DNA of 64,000 bases. Origin: Okapia johnstoni (lineage: Eukaryota; Chordata; Mammalia; Artiodactyla; Giraffidae). The stretch's first letter is position 1, and each line of letters opens with the position of its first letter. This document shows, one piece after another, positions 1-11,203 of this stretch. The DNA is taken from NCBI GenBank assembly GCA_024291935.2, contig CM044306.1, positions 4,288,501 to 4,352,500 of the forward strand, given 5' to 3'. Both the position numbers and the translations under genes were made by a program. The notes under the pieces are model-generated. The model was not told the DNA's origin. It saw only the letters and a list, made by a program, of their open reading frames with translations, and made no database searches.

Positions 1-593
1 TTCAGAGAAAAAAATAGAAATTTCAAACAAGAAAAGAAAGGAAAAATAAAGAGACTAGTGAGAGATGAAATTTTCAGCAGAGTGAGAAGAAAAGAAAAAC
101 TGGCTTTGCTTTCTGTTGCATTGATTACATAACTGAAGCCTGAACTCGGATGACAGAGAACTTGGCAAAATGACTGTCCCCACCACGGAGAGCTGCTGGG
201 CAGGTCCAGTGAATGCAGAGGGCGAGAAGCCAGAATCGACTGGACATCACTTTGGGCTCTGACTTCTGTTTCTCTGGAGCAATGGGAAGGCTGAGCTGGG
301 AGATTAGGACGCCTCAGGTCCAGCCCAGGCCTTGGCGTCCCCACTGCCAAGCCCGTGCAGGAAGCCCGGCATCAACCCAGCCCAGCCTGCAGCCCCTGCT
401 CCGCCCCTCTCACCCCCAGCTCCCAGCTTTCCTACTAAAGGGTTCCATCTGTCCCCAGACCAGTTTGCTTTTCTTTGCTCTGTTTTCTTTGATGAGCTCA
501 CACTGGGTCGGGTGGGCGGGGGACGCTAGGAATACTGCCCACTGGTGAACGTACGGGGACTTGAGTCGCCGTTGTTACACTGCTCCCACCACC
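1..593. other. Single-copy DNA, no gene seen
   Basis: Purine-rich at the left edge, then moderate GC. An open frame at 213-548 (111 codons) resembles no family I know and lies in ordinary GC-rich sequence, so I treat it as chance. No repeat recognised. Confidence 0.5.
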
Positions 594-817
594 CAAAGTA
601 GTGAAAGTGAAAGTCACTCAGTCGTGTCTGACTCTTTGCGACCCCATGGACTATGCAGTCCATGGGATTCTCCAGGCCAAAATACTGGACTGGGTAGCCT
701 TTCCCTTCTCCAGGGGAATCTTCCCAACCCAGGGATCGAGCCCAAGTCTCCCGCATGGCAGGCGGATTTTTTTTTTTTTACCAGCTGAGCCACCAGGGAA
801 GCCCAAAGTAGTGAAAG
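594..817 (-). repeat. Bov-tA SINE with TSD
   Basis: Reverse-strand Bov-tA: the BovB-derived 3' part is on the left and the tRNA-Glu-derived head, ending in the CCACCAGGGAAGCCC signature, is on the right. The 14-bp TSD caaagtagtgaaag is perfect at 594-607 and 804-817. A run of 13 T at 767-779 interrupts the tRNA-derived part where most copies read ttcttt. Confidence 0.95.
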
Positions 818-1308
818 CAATATACAAAAAACAAAGCAAAAAGTACATTTCACTTCTGGGCATTAAAGCTTTATAGGAGAAAAAAGCCTGGCCTGGGACA
901 CCCATTGGCTGTAGGCTGCTGCCTGAAGCTGGATGAGCTTGAGGCCCCAGTCTCTTATAAGAGGAGGAAAAGCTGGGCGGGAGGGGGTGCTCGAGGCAGG
1001 GACCCCACCCACCTTAGAAAAAGAGACCTTGCAGGTGATCATGACAATTTGACTCAGGTGGATTCCCTGTTCCATGCATTTCAGCAAGGAACTCTTCCTC
1101 TATCTCGGAAACTTGAGGGTCAAGAACTCTGGTTTTACCCCTGTTGCCAGGTTTCCTAGAAAAATCTGGAAATGTAGCAAGTGATGTCCCTAAGATCCAG
1201 AAAATATTATAGGAGACCAGATTGGCCCAGAAGGGACATCCATTCCTTCATTCAAAAATGTAGTGACTATTATAAACTCTGACTTGTGGCGATACACACC
1301 CCCCCCCG

Positions 1309-1310
<2 letters not shown>
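818..1310. other. Single-copy DNA
   Basis: No gene or repeat recognised. A run of nine C (1299-1307) sits directly before the dinucleotide repeat. Confidence 0.45.

Positions 1311-1345
<35 letters not shown>
1311..1345. repeat. (AC)n microsatellite
   Basis: About 17 uninterrupted AC units, likely length-polymorphic. Confidence 0.95.
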
Positions 1346-1347
<2 letters not shown>

Positions 1348-1443
1348 TCACAATTCTTGCCTTCTAGAAACTTATTTTCATTTAGGGGGAAAGGAGAACA
1401 ACAAAACTTTAAAAAAGAAATAGTTCAAATATATGGCAAGGCA

Positions 1444-1683
1444 GATAGTGAGGGCTTGGGATTCCCAGCTGGCTCAGTGATGAAGAATCCACCTGCCAAT
1501 GCAGGAGACGAAGGTTCAGTCCCTGGGTAGGGAAGATCCCCTGGAGGAGGAAATGACAATGCACTCCAGTCTTCTTGCCTGGAGAATCCCGTGGACAGAG
1601 GAGCCCGGTGGCGACAGTCCAAGGGGTCAAAAAAGAGTTGGATACAACTGAGCAACTGCACACACAATAGGATAGTGAGGGCT
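1444..1683 (+). repeat. Bov-tA SINE with perfect TSD
   Basis: Full-length forward Bov-tA: tRNA-Glu-like head, central gaagatcccctgga motif, then the BovB-derived tail ending near gagcaactg. The 13-bp TSD gatagtgagggct is perfect at 1444-1456 and 1671-1683. Confidence 0.96.
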
Positions 1684-2431
1684 AAGGAGCAAAAGAGGAG
1701 AGAGGGAGGGGCTGTGAAAAGCTGGGAAGTTCGTTGCTTTGGGTCCAAGAGTGCTGCCCGGGGGAGGTGACCCTTGAGAACCACTCCACGGACAGTGCAG
1801 ATCCGCAGAGCAAAGCCTTGGGGTTCTAACAAAGCTTCCTGGGGGCCTCACGTTCTGTCCTACCCTGAGGCGAGAGGAGCAAAGAGAAATGAGAAGGGAG
1901 AAGGAGAACGGGAAGCTGCGTCACCCGCTGCACTCACTGCCGTCTGCAGAGCCCTGGAAACCATCAGTGCGTTTGGTTACTGTGTTTACACAGCCGGCAG
2001 GACACACACTGCTCTCAGGGCTCCCCAGAGCTGTCCGAACGTCCCCGCTTCCCTGGATTCCTGAGGCCCCCACATCCGGGAGGTGGGGCTCCACCTCTCA
2101 GAGGGCTTCCACATTCCCTTGGGTTATCTGAAGGCAGGGGCTTCCGGGAACTCCCCAGCCCAGGTCCAGAGTTTATCTAGACCAAGCTCTGGGCCTGGGG
2201 GTCAAGTTGGGAAGGAGGGCTTTGGAAGCTGTTTGCTCAACCGAGAAGGGAGGCAAGACTGGCTGAGCAGGTCGCTGGGCTGAGCAAATGAATGAATGAA
2301 TCACGTGACACCTACCTGCCGTGCTAACACAGGAGAAAGTCTACTGGATGCTGGCTCTTATTAATAAGCATCACAGCTACAACTCTGTTCCAGATACCTG
2401 AAGTTTATAGCTGCATCCCGAGGATGTTAGC
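1684..2431. other. Single-copy DNA
   Basis: Moderately GC-rich. A short AATG/TGAA tandem lies at 2287-2300. Open frames at 1774-2064 and 1889-2131 overlap in different phases and match nothing known. Confidence 0.45.
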
Positions 2432-2635
2432 AGCTCTGGTAGCTCAGATGGTTAAGAATCTGCCTGCAATGCAGGAGACCCAAGCTCGACCCCTGAGTAG
2501 AAAAAGATCCCCTGGAGAAGGAAATGTCTCCCCACTCCAGTCTTCTTGCCTGGGAAATCCCATGGACAGAGGAACCTGGTGGGCTACAGTCCATGGGGTT
2601 GCCAATAGTTGGCCACGACCTAGCAACAAGCTCTT
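2432..2635 (+). repeat. Bov-tA SINE
   Basis: Forward Bov-tA with recognisable tRNA head, central gatcccctggagaag motif and BovB-derived tail ending in cctagcaac. It is more diverged than its neighbours, and no clear TSD is visible. Confidence 0.9.
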
Positions 2636-2724
2636 CTTCTTCAAGCATGCAGGTTTGTTTTCCCATGACCTATTTTTGACGGATTTTAGAGCATAGATAC
2701 TGAGGTTTAGAATGTTCCATACTG

Positions 2725-2800
2725 TTCAAAACTTGGCACAGTTAATAAGAGGTGGCCAGAATTTGAACCCAAGCATCAGTCTGAATGCTTTAGGCTCTAT
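2725..2800 (-). repeat. MIR SINE fragment
   Basis: The order of short blocks (cttggcacagttaataag, then gaatttgaaccc) matches the reverse strand of an ancient MIR core. The match is short and diverged. Confidence 0.5.
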
Positions 2801-2805
2801 CTGCA

Positions 2806-3512
2806 TTTAAGGGATGAAATTGAGGTAACGTCTGTCAGTCTTATGACAAGCCTGACTCTTTCCAACTCAGAGCATTGGGCCGATGACACTTTATACAAGG
2901 AAAATTCAAGGAAAGGTGATATCCATGAAACTCAACAACTTCTAGTGCTTTCTTTCCAAGAGGTTCTATTTCTCTCAACTGCTAAGAATAGTACTAAGCA
3001 TGTTGTGAAGAACAAGCAGATGGTTTAGAGTTTAAACAAGTACAGGGCCCATCAGAGGCCTTAATCTTGTAAACACGGTGGCCTCTGTGAGCCTTGAGCA
3101 TCTGTGTGGTTGGCATTGTGTCTCAGATGAAATATTTGTAGCAACGCTACGACTTGTCTCTCATCTCAGTGACACTGCAGGCCACCAGCAGGAAGGCTCA
3201 AACGGGCTGTGGTTTCTGTAAAAGTAAGAAACCGAGGAAGTCAGAGGTCCTATCTGACGTCATTCACCAAGTTCGTGCAGAGCCTGAAGCCAGGGAGGAC
3301 CCACTTAATTCCGGGCATCATGGGCCATCAGGCTGGGCAGACAGGGACCAAACAACCTTCTAACCTGTGGGCTAAATCATCAGGCCAGTGTGTAAAATCC
3401 AGATTCAGAAGAGGAAATATGTTCCAGCTTACCACCGGTCACCCCAAACCCCCAGACTCAGAGCTGCCACATCCAAGACACAACCAAACAGACCTTGAGG
3501 CCGGGCTGGACC
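2806..3512. other. Single-copy DNA
   Basis: No gene or repeat recognised. The open frames 3154-3363 and 3209-3538 are mutually out of phase, and the longer one runs into a SINE. Confidence 0.45.
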
Positions 3513-3728
3513 TGCTTCCCAGGTGGCGCCAGTGGTAAAGGACCTGCCTGCTGATGCAGGAGACCTAAGAGACACAGATTCGATCCCTGGGTCAGGAAGA
3601 TCCCCTGGAGGAAGGCATGGCAGCCCACTCCAGCGTTCCTTCCTGGAGAATCCCATGGACAGAGGAGCCTGGAGGGCTACAGTCCACGAGGTTGCAAACA
3701 GTCAGACACTGAAGTGACAGAACACACT
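3513..3728 (+). repeat. Bov-tA SINE
   Basis: Forward copy, full length from tgcttcccaggtggcgcc to the BovB-derived tail. The head carries the ctaagagacacagattc insertion typical of one Bov-tA subtype. Confidence 0.93.
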
Positions 3729-4516
3729 CAGTTACACGAGACGGCAGAAGTGAACACTTTCCTCCCAAGTGGGCCAAGTCAGGCAGGGACAGGCCACCGG
3801 AGGTATTATTGACAAACCAGGTGTGTTCCTGGACCAGAGAGTGACTGGTGGACGCTCCCTGGAGAGGAGAGGAGACGAGAGGGCTCCCAGGACCCCTCCT
3901 CCCCCCACAGCTCCCCGGCTAGGACCCCGGGTGTTTCGCCTCCTTCCCCCTCTCCCCACTTTCTTGCTGCAACTCAGAGGGCCAGACGCTCCTTTGGGCT
4001 GGCTGTTTAACGAGGCAGGTTGAGAATTTTCAGCCTGGAACTCATGTGTTCTAATCCTATTAAATATGCACCAGCTTCCAAACTCAGCTTTTCAAAACCT
4101 TGCCTCCCCACCCCCGCCCCCTCTCCCAGCCTCGCCTTCCTCAGTCCGGCTTGCTTGCTCCCTTCCAGCTTGAAAAGCCATTGCTCAGTTGTTGGCAGGG
4201 GTCCCACCAGCGTTTCTGCAAGGATTTGGGCTGAAATTCAGCTACCTGCAGCTGTTCCCCGGTTACCACCCACGTAAAGGAATTTCTGATATTAAAACGG
4301 GTGACAAACTTCCTCCCCCCTTCTTCCCCCAACACATTAGTTTGACTGACGTCCCCAGTCTAAGTGGCCAAGTTCACTCTCGCTTGGTCCTCCACGTTCA
4401 CTTGATGATACATTTAATTCCACCCAGCCCCACCCCCTCCAGTGCCTTATACACACATCCCCTCACCCTGAAGGATGCTCTCTACTAAAGACCATTGACA
4501 TACCATCTGGAGGGAT
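3729..4516. other. Single-copy DNA, C-rich in part
   Basis: Pyrimidine-rich on the + strand around 3890-4160. No gene or repeat recognised. Confidence 0.45.
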
Positions 4517-4644
4517 TAAAAAAAAAAAATCAGTGGTCACACATCACGGCATGTAGGACTTTAGTTCTCTGACCAGGTATCGAACCCCCACCACCTGCAT
4601 TGGAAGGTGAAGTCTTAACCACTGGACTGCCAAGGAAGTCCCCC
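4517..4644 (-). repeat. CHR-type tRNA-Glu SINE
   Basis: Reverse orientation. Its poly-A tail is the A-run at 4518-4528. The body shows the gcatgtaggacttagttc-like block, an accaggtatcgaaccc B-box-like segment and a terminal ggaagtcccc. This is the older artiodactyl/cetacean CHR group, without the BovB tail. Confidence 0.85.
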
Positions 4645-6023
4645 ATTTGGGGAGGACATATTTTGAAACACAATCTACTAAATCTCTCAAGAACTCAATT
4701 TTCTCCTCACTTAGTTATCTTTAGCATCTTTCCACCGTTACAGGAAATCTTCCTAATTTCTCCCCCAGTGAGAAATGTCGTTGTGGCAGTAAGGAGAGGC
4801 AGGGAAGAGGGGGTTGAAGATCCAGGTTTGGAGAGTTCCACGGAGCCTTTCAGAGCGGATGCTGGGGACCACCTGCTTCTCTCCGACAGCACAGAGATGT
4901 GGGAGGCTCCTTCGGACCAGATGGCATTGTCTCCAGCAGGGCACCCTGGAGGGTACCCCCAAATCTGGGAACAGGGCTGAGTTTCCCAGTGCTCTTTGTG
5001 TGTGTGCTGGGATTGGGGGTGACGGCCGGGGGTGGGGGCGTGCGAACAGCGCAGATGGCCTTGCAGTCAACCGCCATCCTCCTCTGGCCGAAGTCCCATC
5101 CCAGCCTGGGCTCGGCAAAGGAGGAAGAGACGGAGGCCAATGTGGCACCCGCAGAAAGCACTGGCACTTGGCATTCTAGGGACCTATCTTGAGAACAGAC
5201 ACTCAAAGGCGGGCTTTCGAGCACTCGTTACACCGGGCCCCTGGATGGATGCCCGGAACCTGGGCTTTGTCTGAGTTTCTCCATGCTGCTTGGCAGACAC
5301 CCTGCGGGGAATAACAGAAGGGTCCCACCCGTCTCATCCACCCCGGGGCTGCATCCCCTTGCTTCTGGGCAGTAGCCAGTAACGCGATCCTTCAAGGCCT
5401 CGCCAAACCCCCCTGTTGGGAATTCAGCCAATCTTGAGGCTCTTCAGGGAAGAAAAATTCCTTTCTCTGACCTCTGCAGGTGATCGGATTGAGGTCCCCG
5501 CAGCTTGAAATTTGATTTGATCTTTGATCTCTGCTTGCACAGCTGCGATGGTTATTACGCACCATAAAGGGTCCCGACAGCCTTTTCTCACTCACCTGCC
5601 CTCTGTAGCGAGAGTTGGGGCCAGGTATTCCTGCGCTCGGGTGGAGGACGACTTCGCTGCTTTTCTCATACTGCCTCCCCCGGTTCAGGCCTGCTTTCTC
5701 ATTCCCCTTATTCCCAGGACTTAACCCCAAATTCCAAGACCCTGGACATTTTCAAGTCCTTCTAAATGAGAGCATGTGGTTTCACGGGGAAAAAAAAAAA
5801 AACAAAAAAACGCTGTGTTTTAAGAGCCAAATATTTAAACAAGGTCAGAGGCTCAGAAGAATGCGGCATGTGTCTCAACAAGTTCTTAGCGGTCCTCAGA
5901 ATGAGCTTTCCTGGGTTTAGTCTGCTTCTCCGTCATGGTTAGATCATCCCCTGCAAAGAGACATGTTTAAGGCTGCAAGTTTGATGGAGTCCGTCAGACC
6001 TATTTTCTCTTTTTATTAGTGGT
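4645..6023. other. Single-copy DNA with small CpG-enriched patch
   Basis: About eleven CpG dinucleotides fall within 5010-5130. An A-run lies near 5790. Overlapping open frames of 112-131 codons at 4600-5730 occur on both strands in several phases, the pattern expected from composition rather than a gene. Confidence 0.45.
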
Positions 6024-6150
6024 AAGTGACACCCACTCCAGGACTCTTGCCTGGGAGAATCTCACGGACAGAGAAGACTGGTGGGCTCCATAGAGTCCAT
6101 GGGGTCCCGAAGAGTCAGACGCGGCTGAACAACAGCAACAACAAGTGACA
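6024..6150 (+). repeat. 5'-truncated Bov-tA/BovA SINE with TSD
   Basis: Only the BovB-derived 3' part is present, from acccactccagg to a CAA-rich tail. The 8-bp TSD aagtgaca occurs at 6024-6031 and 6143-6150. Confidence 0.85.
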
Positions 6151-6179
6151 TGTTAGCAGATGAGATTCATTGAGAGCTG

Positions 6180-6380
6180 ACTGTGTTTTGGACATTATGC
6201 TAATGCCTTTACCTGTATGGACACCTCTAAGCCTCGGGAACGCTATGGAGAATATAATTTATTCTCTCATTTCACAGATGAGGGAACTGAAGTTTGCAGG
6301 GGGCTGAGTAGCTGGTTTAAGATCAGACAAGCAGGGTGCAGAATTGGGATTCCCTCATGGGCCTGTGTGAACCTGAGCTC
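6180..6380 (-). repeat. MIR SINE
   Basis: Block order ctcatttcacagatgaggg, gaagtttgcagggggctgag, then caagcagggtgcagaattggg matches the MIR reverse-complement core and flanks. Confidence 0.75.
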
Positions 6381-6554
6381 AAGTTCTGAATCGAGTTCAC
6401 AGACTGTCCAGCTTAGCAAATTGTGTCATCAACAGAACCTTGGTACCTTGTCTACTTTGTTCCCCCAGGAAAGTCAACTAAAGGTTTGTTTTGTGGTTAC
6501 CTCCTTGATTTAAATCTGAAAACAAGATCAGAATAAATGTATTTCACCTCTTAT

Positions 6555-7045
6555 TTTTTGAAATTAATTAGGAGTTTGGGGTTGACATATATACACTACT
6601 ATACATAAAACTGGGCTTCCCAGATGGCGCTAGTGGTAAAGAACCAGCTTGCCAAAGCAGGTGACATGAGGGATGCAGGTTCGATCCCTGGGTTGGGAAG
6701 ATCCCCTGGAGAAGGAAATGGCAACCCACTCCAGTATTCTTGCCTAGAGAATTCCATGGACAGAGGAGCCTGGTGGGCTACAGTCCATGGAGTCACACAG
6801 AGATGGACACGACTGATGACACTTAGCACACAGGCATGCGTACATAAAACAGATGACAAGATATGACCGACTGTACCGCTCAGGGAACTTTGCTCAGTAC
6901 TTTCCCACTATAAGGGAAAAGAACCTGAAAAAGAATATATATGTGTGTATGTATAACAGTCACCTTACTGTACACCTGAAACTAACACAATATTGCAAAT
7001 CAACTATGCTTCAATTTAAAAAATAAATTAAATAATTTAATTGAA
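6555..7045 (+). repeat. L1 3' end, split by a SINE
   Basis: 3'-UTR of a ruminant L1: attaggagtttggggttgac, ctatacataaaac, then the conserved cacctgaaactaacacaa stretch and an A/T-rich tail. It is interrupted by the Bov-tA at 6612-6840. Confidence 0.85.
6602..6850 (+). repeat. Bov-tA SINE nested in L1
   Basis: Full-length forward Bov-tA with a perfect 10-bp TSD tacataaaac at 6602-6611 and 6841-6850. Removing it restores the L1 3'-UTR reading, so the SINE is younger than this L1. Confidence 0.96.
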
Positions 7046-7265
7046 ATTGTATTCAACAGCTTACAAGAATAAAAGGATTAAGTACATCTTTTAAAAGAAA
7101 CATTGAAATGGATATAACTTGGAAAGGCTCATCCTAATATTCAATTCCTGAGTCCTGGTGTGGATCTTACCTGTGAGCCTAGACTTGATAAGAATAAGTC
7201 TCTAGCTAGCTTTTTTCCCCCTCTATTAAGTACCCAGCATTAAAGCTTTGCAGTTGCTTTAAACT

Positions 7266-7507
7266 GCTTTAAACTTTAAACTGGGTTTCCCTCATAGCTC
7301 AGTTGGTAAAGACACTGCCTGCAATGCAGGAGACCCCAGTTCGATCCCTGGGTCAGGGAAGATCCCCCGGAGAAAGGAATGGCAACCCACTCCAGTATTC
7401 TTGCCTGGAGAATCCCATGGACAGAGGAGCCTGGTGGGCTACAGCCCATGGGGTCTCAAAGAGTCGGACAAGACTGAACTACTAACACACAGCTGCTTTA
7501 AAGTTTA
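7266..7507 (+). repeat. Bov-tA SINE with TSD
   Basis: Full-length forward copy. The 14-bp TSD tgctttaaacttta (7266-7279) recurs with one mismatch at 7494-7507. Confidence 0.94.
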
Positions 7508-8105
7508 GCCTGTCTTCTCTTTACTTCAAAGAACAGAATCAGCCCTGTGCCTGCTCACCAGCTCTTCCATCCCACTCCCTCCGTGGTGGTTTTATTCCCT
7601 CCATTTAGATGCTATTTCTTCCATGGAGAAGAAACATAAAGAGAAATCTGTTGTGTTTTGTCCTTTTGCCTGCATGAGCCCTAAAAGATCGTCTTTCCAT
7701 TTGCCAGCCATCTCCCAGAATCTAGCCTTAACCATCTTCTTCCCTTACATTTTTTATTGGGTGGAGATTCGTGTTGGGTTTTCCCCACCTCTGAGGGATA
7801 ACTTCAATAGGTCTTCACTTACTAAAATATGAGCATATGCATACTCTTGGTATCTGGCCAAGTTTACAACTGAATTGAGACAAAGAACTGAGATACAAAA
7901 TCTCAACTTATCCAAGACACCACATCCTAAAAGAGGAGGTGACGATAGTCTTTCCACTCAGAAGCTTTTTCTCAGCCTTTTTGGTAGAATCTTACAGGAA
8001 ATGAGAAAGGATAGTACAGGGAGCATCTATAGAGTTGGTCCCTTGACTCAATAATTGTTGACATACTTGCATATTTGCTCTGTCTCGCTGTATGTGCGTC
8101 ATTTT
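7508..8105. other. Single-copy DNA
   Basis: AT-moderate, with no gene or repeat recognised. Confidence 0.45.
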
Positions 8106-8325
8106 TAAAATCAATTCTTTATTTTCGGTGGTTCTGGGTCCTCATTGCTGTTTTCTCTGGTTGCAGTGAGCAGGGCCGACTCTTCACTGTGGTCCGTGAG
8201 TTTCTTGTTGCACAGCGCTGACTTTAGAGCAAGGGCTCAGTAGTTGTGGCACACGAGCTTAGCTGTTCTGCGGCATGTCGGATCTTCCCAGACCAGGGAC
8301 TGAACCTGCGTCCCCTACTTACTTA
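8106..8325 (-). repeat. CHR-type SINE (CHR-2-like), truncated
   Basis: Reverse-strand CHR with the CHR body signatures ggttgcagtgagcagggc, gggctcagtagttgtggcac and ggatcttcccagaccagg. The tRNA-derived 5' end is incomplete beyond about 8318. Confidence 0.85.
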
Positions 8326-8491
8326 GAAGTAAGGTAACAACTGTCTTGGCCTGCCTGCAATTTTGTCCCATCCTAGGGAGAGTCTGGGGGAACATCCCCC
8401 CCAATTCCATCCTAGGTAAACTAGAGTGGTCAGTCCTCTTCACTGGGAGCCAAATTTCCTACGTTGCACTGGATTGTTGTATCAGTTTCAC

Positions 8492-8637
8492 GTCGAGTCT
8501 CTTTTATTTATTTATTTTTTAATTAGGCACGCGGGATCTTAGTTCCCCGACAAGGGATCAAACCTGCATCCCCTGCATTGGAAGCACAGACTCTTAACCC
8601 GTGCACCGCCAGGGAAGTCCCTGTTGAGTCTCTTTTA
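8492..8637 (-). repeat. CHR-type SINE with TSD
   Basis: Short CHR copy (gcacgcgggatcttagttcc through gccagggaagtccc). The 15-bp TSD gtcgagtctctttta (8492-8506) recurs with one transition at 8623-8637. Confidence 0.9.
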
Positions 8638-9759
8638 ACCACGTGCGTCACCAGATTGTACTCGGAAATTTCAAATTTTTAAATTAACTATTTAATGAAA
8701 TCTCCTGACAGCCAGAGCAAGAATTGTTTAGGGAGTGAGAGTGGTTTTTCCACAGAGAGCTGGCACAGGCATCCAATAGACCCGGTCTTCCCAAGGAAAA
8801 CCTTCCCAAGTGAAAACAATTGATTGCTACTTCCCAAAGTAGTTTTTCTTTTGTTTGCTTTGTTGTCTTCGGTCTGATTTATTTTTATGTTTCAGAAGTA
8901 TTTACAGATGAGACGATGGACGGACTCATAGGCCCAGGGAACACCGACAGGAAAATGAACCGTTCAGATGCTGGACCATGGCCGCTAGGTCATTGGCCGC
9001 TGATGCTGAGATACCTGAGTGCTCCTGCAACTCTTCGTCATGAGATATCCTCCGGGAGGAATCACGGGGTGAATATCAGAGAGCCTGTTCCTCTCGCACG
9101 CCACACCCTTCGACAGTACATTCAGGACATTCATGTCCACAAAGCCTTCAATGAAGAGATGTGGGAACCGAGGTGACATCCAAGCTCAGGGTCCCGCTCT
9201 GCATGCAGGTGAACAGGACACCTTGGTCCGAGCATCTCTCTTCTCTGAGGCTCTCTTTGCTCATCTTTGACGCCATCAGCTGCTCTGGCCACCTTCTTCC
9301 TGGCTTTGCATTTCAGCCTCTCCCAAGAATGAACACCTGTGGCTCCAAGCAGTTCCTCAGATTATAATTAGAATTTCCTTACATCATCTCCAGGAAGTCA
9401 CCTTTCTGACACAGCCCTGATAAAACCAGCGGAGGGTCAGGAGACGGGCCATGAACAGGCTTTCAGGGTTTGCTGTACCCTCTTCCTGCCCCAGAAAAGT
9501 ACAAATGATACACTTGGCCCTCAGCCCTCCAGAACAGCCCCATCTCATCCACTCTTTTAGCCCCTCCTGTTCTTCCTATGGATTGGGAAGACCTTGTGTC
9601 ACTTCTTTCAGCATCTTTATGAAATGATGGGAAATATGCTGGAATGAGGCTTCAGAGACTGGCTCTAAATTAGCAGAGTGCTCCGTGCTCTAAGCCTATC
9701 AGCTTCCTTCTCAACATCTCCATTCAGACATCCAAGGAACATCTCATTCTCAACCTTCA
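8638..9759. other. Single-copy DNA with a weak exon-like segment
   Basis: No known gene recognised. 8820-9176 is open for 118 codons. Within it, 8896-9172 is bounded by a pyrimidine-rich stretch ending in AG (8894-8895) and by AG|GTGACA at 9171-9178. Part of the left end resembles the MIR phrase tttacagatgag. The protein matches no family I know, so I do not call a gene. Confidence 0.3.
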
Positions 9760-10575
9760 CTATATCTTCAACACAACTCTTGATGCCCTTTAAGACATTC
9801 CTCCCCTAACTTTTCCCCGAAGCATTAACCACATCACTGTTTATCCAGTTGCTCGAGACAGAAACCTGGGAGTCATTTTTGATGCTTCAATTTCTGCCAC
9901 ACCCCACATGCACTTGTCAGGTGAACTTGACCTTCAAAACACAGCTGAGGTCTCCTTCCCATGAGCCCCACTGTTGTCCCTCTAATTAAAACAGCCGCTG
10001 CCTCGTGCCTGAGCTAATCAAGCATCTTCTACATTTCCAGCTTCCTCTTCACCCTCCTGCTGTCTAATCACTGTTCAGCAACTAATGAATAATCTTTTCA
10101 AAGACATCAATCAGACCAGATCTCTCCCCCATTCAAAATCTGCCAAGAGCTTCTCACTGCATTTATAATCAAACTCTCAACATCTTGCCTTGGTCCTTCT
10201 CACCTGGGCCATCTTGCCTCACTTCGCTTTCTCCCTTCTGGGATGCAACCAGCTGTGAAAGGCATCTCGCTGTCTCTAGAACACACTAGGTCCATTAGAC
10301 CTTTTACCTCTGCTGTGCTTATCCCCTGGGCTGCGCTTCATTCAAACACCACCATTGCCACCTACCCGTCACCCCATGCCCACCATCCCTGCCCCACTTA
10401 CCTCTCTGCCTTCTTGCACGCGTCACACAGTGTGTCCTATCCACTTGCCGGGTGTCTGCAGCCTGTGCCCAGTGAGAGCTGGCGCTTGTTTGCTCTGTCC
10501 AACAGCGAATACGCAGTGCTGAGAACATTTCCTGTCCAGAGTAGGCACTCAGTCAATCTTTATCAAATTCTTTAA
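9760..10575 (+). repeat. L2 (LINE2) 3' region, unusually long
   Basis: Successive blocks follow the L2 3' consensus order: aacctgggagtcatttttga, caatcagaccagatctctcc, tcaacatcttgccttggtcc, cacactaggtcc and finally gagtaggcactcagtcaatc. It is old and diverged but nearly continuous for about 800 bp. Confidence 0.75.
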
Positions 10576-10696
10576 CGGATGGAACATCATTATTCCAATT
10601 AAGACAAACGAAGATGCTGATGTGGTGGATAAACAAAATTACCTTCTGTATTTTTCCATGTGGTGTAACTGCTCTTCATTCACTTCAAAAGATTTA

Positions 10697-10885
10697 GGCG
10701 CTTTCCTGGTTCCAGCGGTTGGGACCTCGCCTTCCAATGCAGGGGTGCGGGTTCGATCTCTGGTTGGGGAGCTAAGATTCCATGAGCCTCCCAGCCAAAA
10801 AAACAAAACATAAAACAGAAGTGATATTGTAACAGATTCAGTAAAGACTTTCAACATGGTCCACATTAAAAAAAAATCTTAAGAA
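10697..10885 (+). repeat. CHR-type tRNA-Glu SINE
   Basis: Forward copy: ctttcctggttccagcggtt head, a gcgggttcgatctctggttg B-box segment, and a 3' part containing cagtaaagactttcaacatg followed by an A-run. Confidence 0.88.
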
Positions 10886-10939
10886 GATTTAACTGGTAGA
10901 CATTCTTACCAAACTGGTCACCAGCACACTTCTGTCCTA

Positions 10940-11165
10940 GTAAGACGGCTCTCTGCTCCTTTTCTCCGGGCCCTTATTGCGACTCGTAATTATCTTATTT
11001 TATGCGTCACTACCCCCTTCTCATCCGTCTCATCTGTTTTAAGATGTAACCTCACCTAGAGCAGGAACTTCCTCATACTTGTTCCCGGCTGTACCCCCAG
11101 TGCTGAGCTGACGGCCTGGCACCCAGTGGGTGCCCAATATACTGTGTGTTGAATGGATAATTGAA
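10940..11165 (+). repeat. L2 3' end
   Basis: Ends with the diagnostic L2 terminus (ggcctggcacccagtgggtg followed by tgtgtgttgaatgg), preceded by the L2-like ccttattgcgactcgtaatt block. Confidence 0.7.
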
Positions 11166-11203
11166 GGAGAAACTGACCAGAGTTGGAAATCTCATTCAAA
11201 GAG

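Noticed and set aside
594..804. tRNA gene because of A/B-box-like sequence in SINE heads
   Set aside because: The similarity is inherited from the tRNA-Glu ancestor of Bov-tA and CHR. No copy here folds into an intact tRNA with acceptor stem, and all carry SINE bodies.
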